Assembly (NCBI GenBank): GCA_045805265.1
Contig: JBJMLO010000013.1
Span: 248,001 to 312,000 of the forward strand
DNA from: JBJMLO01 sp045805265
GTDB taxonomy: Bacteria; Actinomycetota; UBA4738; JACQTL01
Length of the DNA stretch: 64,000 nt
Direction: 5' to 3'
How positions within the stretch are numbered: position 1 is the stretch's first letter; each line of letters begins with the position of its first letter. Both the position numbers and the translations under genes were made by a program. The notes beneath the pieces are model-generated. The model searched no databases. It worked only from the letters and a program-made list of their open reading frames with translations, and was not told the DNA's origin. Positions 60,201-64,000 of this stretch are shown piece after piece.

Positions 60201-61163
60201 ATGAGGGGCGCGGACTACGTCATCAAGCGGACGGCCTTCGCCATCGTCACGATCTTCGTCGCCATCACCTTGAACTTCTTCCTGTTCCGGGTGATCCCGG
60301 GCGACGCGGTGAGCAACTTCGCCCGGGTCCCCCACGCCACACCCCAGCTGCGCCACACCCTCGAGCAGGAGTTCGGCCTGGACAAGCCGAAGTGGGAGCA
60401 GTACGTCATCTACCTCAAGCAGCTCGCCCACGGCAACATGGGCGTGTCCTTCGCGAATCAGGAGCCGGTCTGGAGCAACCTGAAGACCGCGCTGGCGAAC
60501 ACCCTCCCCATGGTGACCCTCGGGACGGTCATGGCCATCGTGATCGGCATGATCACCGGGGTCACCTCCGCGTGGCGACGGGGGACGCTGCTCGATCAGG
60601 TCAGCACGAACGTGGCCATCGCCTTCTATTCGTTCCCCACCCAGTGGCTCGCGCTCGTGCTCCTCATCTACCTGTCGTCCTTCCTGCCGAGCCACGGGAT
60701 GAGCAACGACTTCCTCCTGAATCCGACGCCCTGGCAGCACATCAAGGACGTCCTCATCCACATGCTGCTTCCGTCCCTGACCCTCGCGCTCACGCTATAC
60801 GGTCAGTACACGCTCGTGGTGCGCTCGGCCATGCTCGAGACGCTGGGGGAGGACTACATCCTGACGGCGCGGGCGAAAGGCCTCCCCCAGCGGACCATCG
60901 TGGTCCGTCATGCGCTCCGTAACGCCATGCTTCCCACCACCACGTTGATCGCCCTTTCTCTGGGTTACATCGTGGCCGGCGCGATCCTCATCGAGACCGT
61001 GTTCTCGTGGCCGGGGATCGGAAGCGCCGTCTACCAGTCCGTCACGCAGCGGGACTATCCGATGCTGCAGGGCGCGTTTCTGGTCCTCACGCTGTCGGTG
61101 GTGATCGCGAACTTCGTCGCGGACCTTCTCTACTTCAAGCTCGACCCGAGGATCACGGAGTAA
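60201..61163 (+). CDS. Peptide ABC transporter permease (DppB/OppB type)
   Basis: A 320-residue membrane protein with six helices. FAIVTIFVAITLNFFLFRVIPGDA is the usual start of DppB-type permeases, LDQVSTNVAIAFYSFPTQWLAL and the ATPase-coupling loop EDYILTARAKGLPQRTIVVRHALRNA follow, with GAILIETVFSWPGIG near the end. It forms a pair with the next permease. ATG at 60201 is chosen because GGGAGG precedes it; a GTG at 60171 is less likely. Confidence 0.93.
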   Translation: MRGADYVIKRTAFAIVTIFVAITLNFFLFRVIPGDAVSNFARVPHATPQLRHTLEQEFGLDKPKWEQYVIYLKQLAHGNMGVSFANQEPVWSNLKTALANTLPMVTLGTVMAIVIGMITGVTSAWRRGTLLDQVSTNVAIAFYSFPTQWLALVLLIYLSSFLPSHGMSNDFLLNPTPWQHIKDVLIHMLLPSLTLALTLYGQYTLVVRSAMLETLGEDYILTARAKGLPQRTIVVRHALRNAMLPTTTLIALSLGYIVAGAILIETVFSWPGIGSAVYQSVTQRDYPMLQGAFLVLTLSVVIANFVADLLYFKLDPRITE

Positions 61164-61166
61164 CCC

Positions 61167-62132
61167 GTGGCCGTCCGACCGGACATCGTCGAGGAAGGGG
61201 CCGGGCTCGAGGCCCCGCCACCACGGAGGGGCCGTGGCGGCTGGTTCGTCCAGATCCTGCGCGAGAGCCGCCAGGCGAAGGTGGGCCTGTTGGTCCTCCT
61301 GTTCTTCGTCGTGGTCGCGGTGATCGCGCCCTGGATCGAGCCGTACAGCGTGCACGAGAGGTCCGGGGCGGTGTTCTGCCATCCGTCGTCCGCCCACCTG
61401 CTCGGGTGCGACGACGGCGGGATCGACATGGTGTCCCTCCTCATCCAGGGGGGGCGGATCTCGCTGGTGGTCGGTTTCGCGGCAACGTTCGTCGCCATGA
61501 TCATCGGAGGCGGCATCGGCGTTCTCGCCGGGTACTACGGGGGATGGGTCGACGTTGTCCTGATGCGGATCACGGACTATTTCCTCGTGATCCCGGACCT
61601 CCCGTTGGCGATCATCGTGGCGGCGGTCTGGGGAGCCAACCTCACGCACCTCGTCTTCGTGATCGCTTTGCTGCTGTGGACGACGACCGCGCGAATCATT
61701 CGGGCGCAGGTGAAGAGCGTTCGCGAACGCGTCTACGTCAAGCGCTCTCGGTCGCTCGGGGCCGGAAACGCACGAATCATCTTCCGCCACGTCCTCCCGC
61801 AGATCGGGCCGCTGCTCATCGCCAACACGGTGCTGACGGTGGCCATCGCAATCTTCGACGAGACCGCGCTCTCCTTCCTGGGCCTGGGGGACCCGAGCGC
61901 CGTCACGTGGGGAAAGATCATCGAGTTCGCGTTCCTCCGGTCGGCCATCTCGGCCGGGGCCTGGTGGGCCATCATCCCGGCCGGACTGTGCGTCGCCCTG
62001 GTGATCATGGGGTGCTACTGGCTCGGCCAGGCCATCGAGGACGCCCTGAATCCCCGCCTCAGGGTCGCGTACCTCTCGCCGAGGTCCTTCCGGCTCCGGC
62101 CCCTGGTCGGCCGGGGGAGGGAGGCGTTGTGA
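61167..62132 (+). CDS. Peptide ABC transporter permease (DppC/OppC type)
   Basis: A 321-residue permease. Typical features are the N-terminal helix VGLLVLLFFVVVAVIAPWIEPY, LLGCDDGGIDMVSLLIQGGRISLVVG in which DppC proteins usually have GTDxxGRD, and the coupling loop RERVYVKRSRSLGAGNARIIFRHVLP. The sequence IDMVSLL departs from the common GRDVLSRL motif. The GTG start comes 3 nt after the previous stop, and the gene overlaps the ATPase gene as GTGA. Confidence 0.92.
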   Translation: MAVRPDIVEEGAGLEAPPPRRGRGGWFVQILRESRQAKVGLLVLLFFVVVAVIAPWIEPYSVHERSGAVFCHPSSAHLLGCDDGGIDMVSLLIQGGRISLVVGFAATFVAMIIGGGIGVLAGYYGGWVDVVLMRITDYFLVIPDLPLAIIVAAVWGANLTHLVFVIALLLWTTTARIIRAQVKSVRERVYVKRSRSLGAGNARIIFRHVLPQIGPLLIANTVLTVAIAIFDETALSFLGLGDPSAVTWGKIIEFAFLRSAISAGAWWAIIPAGLCVALVIMGCYWLGQAIEDALNPRLRVAYLSPRSFRLRPLVGRGREAL

Positions 62133-63109
62133 CCCTGCTCAGTGTCCGGGGCCTCCACGTCTGGTTCGACCTTCCTGGAGATCGACGGCTCCATGCCGTG
62201 CAGGACGTCGCCCTCGACATCGACCCCGGGGAGCGCATGGGCCTCGTAGGGGAATCGGGCTGCGGCAAGACCACCACGATCCTCGCCCTCATGGGGCTCC
62301 TCCCCCCCACGGCCACCGTCGCCGGCGAGGTGCTCCTGGACGGACGCGACATCCTCGAAGGAGGGGAGGAGACGCTCCGGCCGCACCGCTGGAACGACAT
62401 CGCCATGGTGTTCCAGGGAGCCATGAACGCGCTGAACCCGGTGAAGACCGTGGAGCGACAGATCATCGAGCCCATGGAGTTCCACCGCGTGGCGGAAGGC
62501 CTCAATGCGAAGCGACAGGCCGGGGAGCTGCTCGAGATGGTGGGGATCTCGGCCCGCGCCGGCGGGCAGTACCCCCACGAGTTCTCGGGCGGGATGCGGC
62601 AGCGCGCGGCCCTCGCGATGGCCCTGGCCTGCTCGCCGAAGATCCTGCTGGCGGACGAGCCCACGACGGCGCTGGACGTGATGGTTCAGGCGCAGATCCT
62701 GGAGCTCCTGTCGACGCTCTCGGCGGAGCTCGGGCTGGCCCTCGTCCTGGTGACCCACGATCTGCCGGTCGTGGCCCAGGTGTGCGAGCGCGCCGCCGTC
62801 ATGTACGCCGGGGAGATCGTCGAATCGGGACCCATGGACGACCTGTTCCATTCCCCGCGCCACCCCTACACCCGGCTCCTCTTCGCCGCGACACCGGACC
62901 TGTACGGTGAGGAACGCGTGCTCTCCATCCCCGGCGCCCCGCCGACGCTCGATCAGGACATCGCCGCGTGTCCGTTCCACCCGAGGTGCGACAAGACGTT
63001 CGACCGCTGCCGGCGGGAGCGTCCAGAGTTGAAGGGCGTGGCCGCCGCCCACGAGGCGGCGTGCCACCTCAACGACGAGGTGTCGTGGAGCGGGAGCCGG
63101 ACCAGGTGA
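62129..63109 (+). CDS. Peptide ABC transporter ATPase (DppD/OppD type)
   Basis: A 326-residue ATPase. Walker A is GESGCGKT, the Q-loop is VFQGAMNALNPVKTVERQI, the signature is FSGGMRQRAALAMAL and Walker B ILLADEPTTALDV. The C-terminal oligopeptide-transporter extension, including CPFHPRCDKTFDRCRRERPEL with its cysteine cluster, is complete. The GTG start overlaps the DppC stop, and the end overlaps the next ATPase start. Confidence 0.94.
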   Translation: MTLLSVRGLHVWFDLPGDRRLHAVQDVALDIDPGERMGLVGESGCGKTTTILALMGLLPPTATVAGEVLLDGRDILEGGEETLRPHRWNDIAMVFQGAMNALNPVKTVERQIIEPMEFHRVAEGLNAKRQAGELLEMVGISARAGGQYPHEFSGGMRQRAALAMALACSPKILLADEPTTALDVMVQAQILELLSTLSAELGLALVLVTHDLPVVAQVCERAAVMYAGEIVESGPMDDLFHSPRHPYTRLLFAATPDLYGEERVLSIPGAPPTLDQDIAACPFHPRCDKTFDRCRRERPELKGVAAAHEAACHLNDEVSWSGSRTR

Positions 63110-64000
63110 GTCGGGCCGAACGGACACCGGGCGAGCATCGTGACGCGAGCGCGGGGCCGGCGACGGCGACCGCCATCGGCAACACCACGGCGTGGCCGGC
63201 CGGCCCGCCACTCCTCGAGGTGGCCGACCTCCACACCCAGTATCCGGTCCGTCGCGGGCTGGTCGGGACGCTCTCCCGCAGACCGCGACGGGTCGTGCGG
63301 GCCGTCGACGGGATCTCCTTCAGCCTCCGCAAGGGGGAGATGGTCGCGCTCGTGGGAGAGTCGGGATGCGGCAAGACCACGACGGCGCAGACCGTCCTGC
63401 GGCTGGTCGAGCCGACCTCGGGGTCGATCCGCCTGAACGGCGCCGACATCACGAGACTTTCGCAACGCGAGCTGCGACCCCTCCGTCGCTCCATGCAGAT
63501 GATCTATCAGGATCCCTACGAGTCGCTCGACCCTCGGTTTCGCGTCCGGCAGGCGGTCGAGGAACCGATGCTCATCCATAGCGTCGGGAACCGGGCGGAC
63601 CGTCGGGAACGGATCGTCGCCGCGCTGAACCGAGCGGAGCTCTCGCCTCCCCATCTGTTCATGGACCGGTTCCCGCACGAGCTGTCCGGGGGCCAGCGTC
63701 AGCGTGTCGCGATCGCGGCGAGCCTCGTCCTGGATCCCGAGCTGCTGGTGGCGGATGAGCCGGTGTCGATGCTCGACGTCTCCGTCCGGGCGGGGGTCTT
63801 GACCCTCCTCGACGGGCTCAGACGCACGGGGAAGATGGGCGTCCTCATGATCACCCACGATCTCTCGACCGCGGCGCACTTCGCCGATCGCATCGCCGTC
63901 ATGTACCTCGGCAAGATCGTGGAGCTCGGCGCGGCCAGGCAGGTCATCCGTGACCCCCTGCACCCATACACGCGCGCGCTCCTCTCGGTCGTCCCGAAGC
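63106..64000 (+). CDS. Peptide ABC transporter ATPase (DppF/OppF type), cut by right edge
   Basis: The first 298 codons of the second ATPase gene of the importer. It starts on GTG at 63106, overlapping the previous stop as GTGA. After about 35 Ala/Thr-rich residues come LLEVADLHTQYPVRRG, Walker A GESGCGKT, MIYQDPYESLDPRFRV, signature LSGGQRQRVAIAAS, Walker B LLVADEPVSMLDV and LHPYTRALLSVVPK, where the window ends. The missing part would be the C-terminal 20-40 residues with the cysteine-rich end. No stop codon is seen, so the gene is simply truncated by the window. Confidence 0.93.
   Translation, partial: MSRAERTPGEHRDASAGPATATAIGNTTAWPAGPPLLEVADLHTQYPVRRGLVGTLSRRPRRVVRAVDGISFSLRKGEMVALVGESGCGKTTTAQTVLRLVEPTSGSIRLNGADITRLSQRELRPLRRSMQMIYQDPYESLDPRFRVRQAVEEPMLIHSVGNRADRRERIVAALNRAELSPPHLFMDRFPHELSGGQRQRVAIAASLVLDPELLVADEPVSMLDVSVRAGVLTLLDGLRRTGKMGVLMITHDLSTAAHFADRIAVMYLGKIVELGAARQVIRDPLHPYTRALLSVVPK

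Noticed and set aside
58359..60761. Minus-strand open frame of 800 codons opposite the binding protein
   Set aside because: Val/Asp/Arg/His-rich shadow with no domain; the plus strand carries a clear family 5 binding protein.

Overview
The window is a gene-dense, very GC-rich stretch of bacterial chromosome, most likely from a free-living member of the Actinomycetota. The case for that is: a complete mce lipid-import operon of the mycobacterial layout (Mkl ATPase, two YrbE permeases, six Mce proteins, a Mce-associated protein); a heme operon with HemQ, the mark of the coproporphyrin-dependent route; an F420-type luciferase-like oxidoreductase; a DUF4032 protein; an XRE regulator next to a small HbhA/phasin-like protein; many GTG starts; and frequent TANNNT boxes 6-9 nt before start codons, the usual sign of leaderless transcripts in this phylum. 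I cannot assign a class or genus. I see no rRNA, tRNA, insertion sequence, prophage or CRISPR array.

Layout. 1-2703: the start of an SCP2-like gene running off the left edge, a PAS protein, a metallo-beta-lactamase-fold hydrolase and a secreted M23 peptidase. 2740-7368: a heterodimeric ABC exporter and, divergently, a two-domain VOC protein. 7416-11129: an ECF sigma factor, a long membrane anti-sigma factor and an M15 peptidase in overlapping frames, read as a cell-envelope stress unit. 11241-14205: a PLP-dependent enzyme with a coiled-coil extension, a histidine phosphatase and a pirin. 14360-19694: heme genes in the order hemE-hemH-hemQ-hemC-hemD-hemB. 19764-26364: an LLM oxidoreductase, a HEAT protein with a repeat-built linker, a DUF255 thioredoxin-like protein, a PEBP lipoprotein, a HAD phosphatase, an NAD-binding epimerase-like protein and a TraR/DksA-type zinc protein. 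26617-32084: a secreted S55-type peptidase facing a MoxR-DUF58-DUF4129 operon.

32235-43644: the XRE/HbhA-like pair with matching operator-like sites, then the mce operon. 43863-48423: a formyltetrahydrofolate cyclo-ligase-like protein, an acyl-CoA synthetase, a DUF4032 kinase-fold protein and an unrecognised secreted protein. 48924-56601: the most unusual block. Two class III nucleotide-cyclase-domain proteins (one cyclase-NTPase-TPR, one TPR-cyclase) surround a 1015-residue protein made of a 12-helix-type transporter domain, about 400 residues of HEAT repeats and a C-terminal cyclic-nucleotide-binding domain with an intact phosphate-binding cassette. The arrangement suggests a local cyclic-nucleotide circuit controlling a membrane transporter. 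Both cyclase domains carry His where the canonical transition-state Asn should be, so their activity is an open question. 56684-64000: an amidohydrolase and a dipeptide/oligopeptide ABC importer operon whose last ATPase gene is cut by the right edge.

Co-transcribed genes mostly overlap by 1-8 nt (ATGA, GTGA, TGATG, TAGTG junctions), and convergent neighbours often end within a few bases of each other. The only gap over 300 nt without a gene is 48424-48923.
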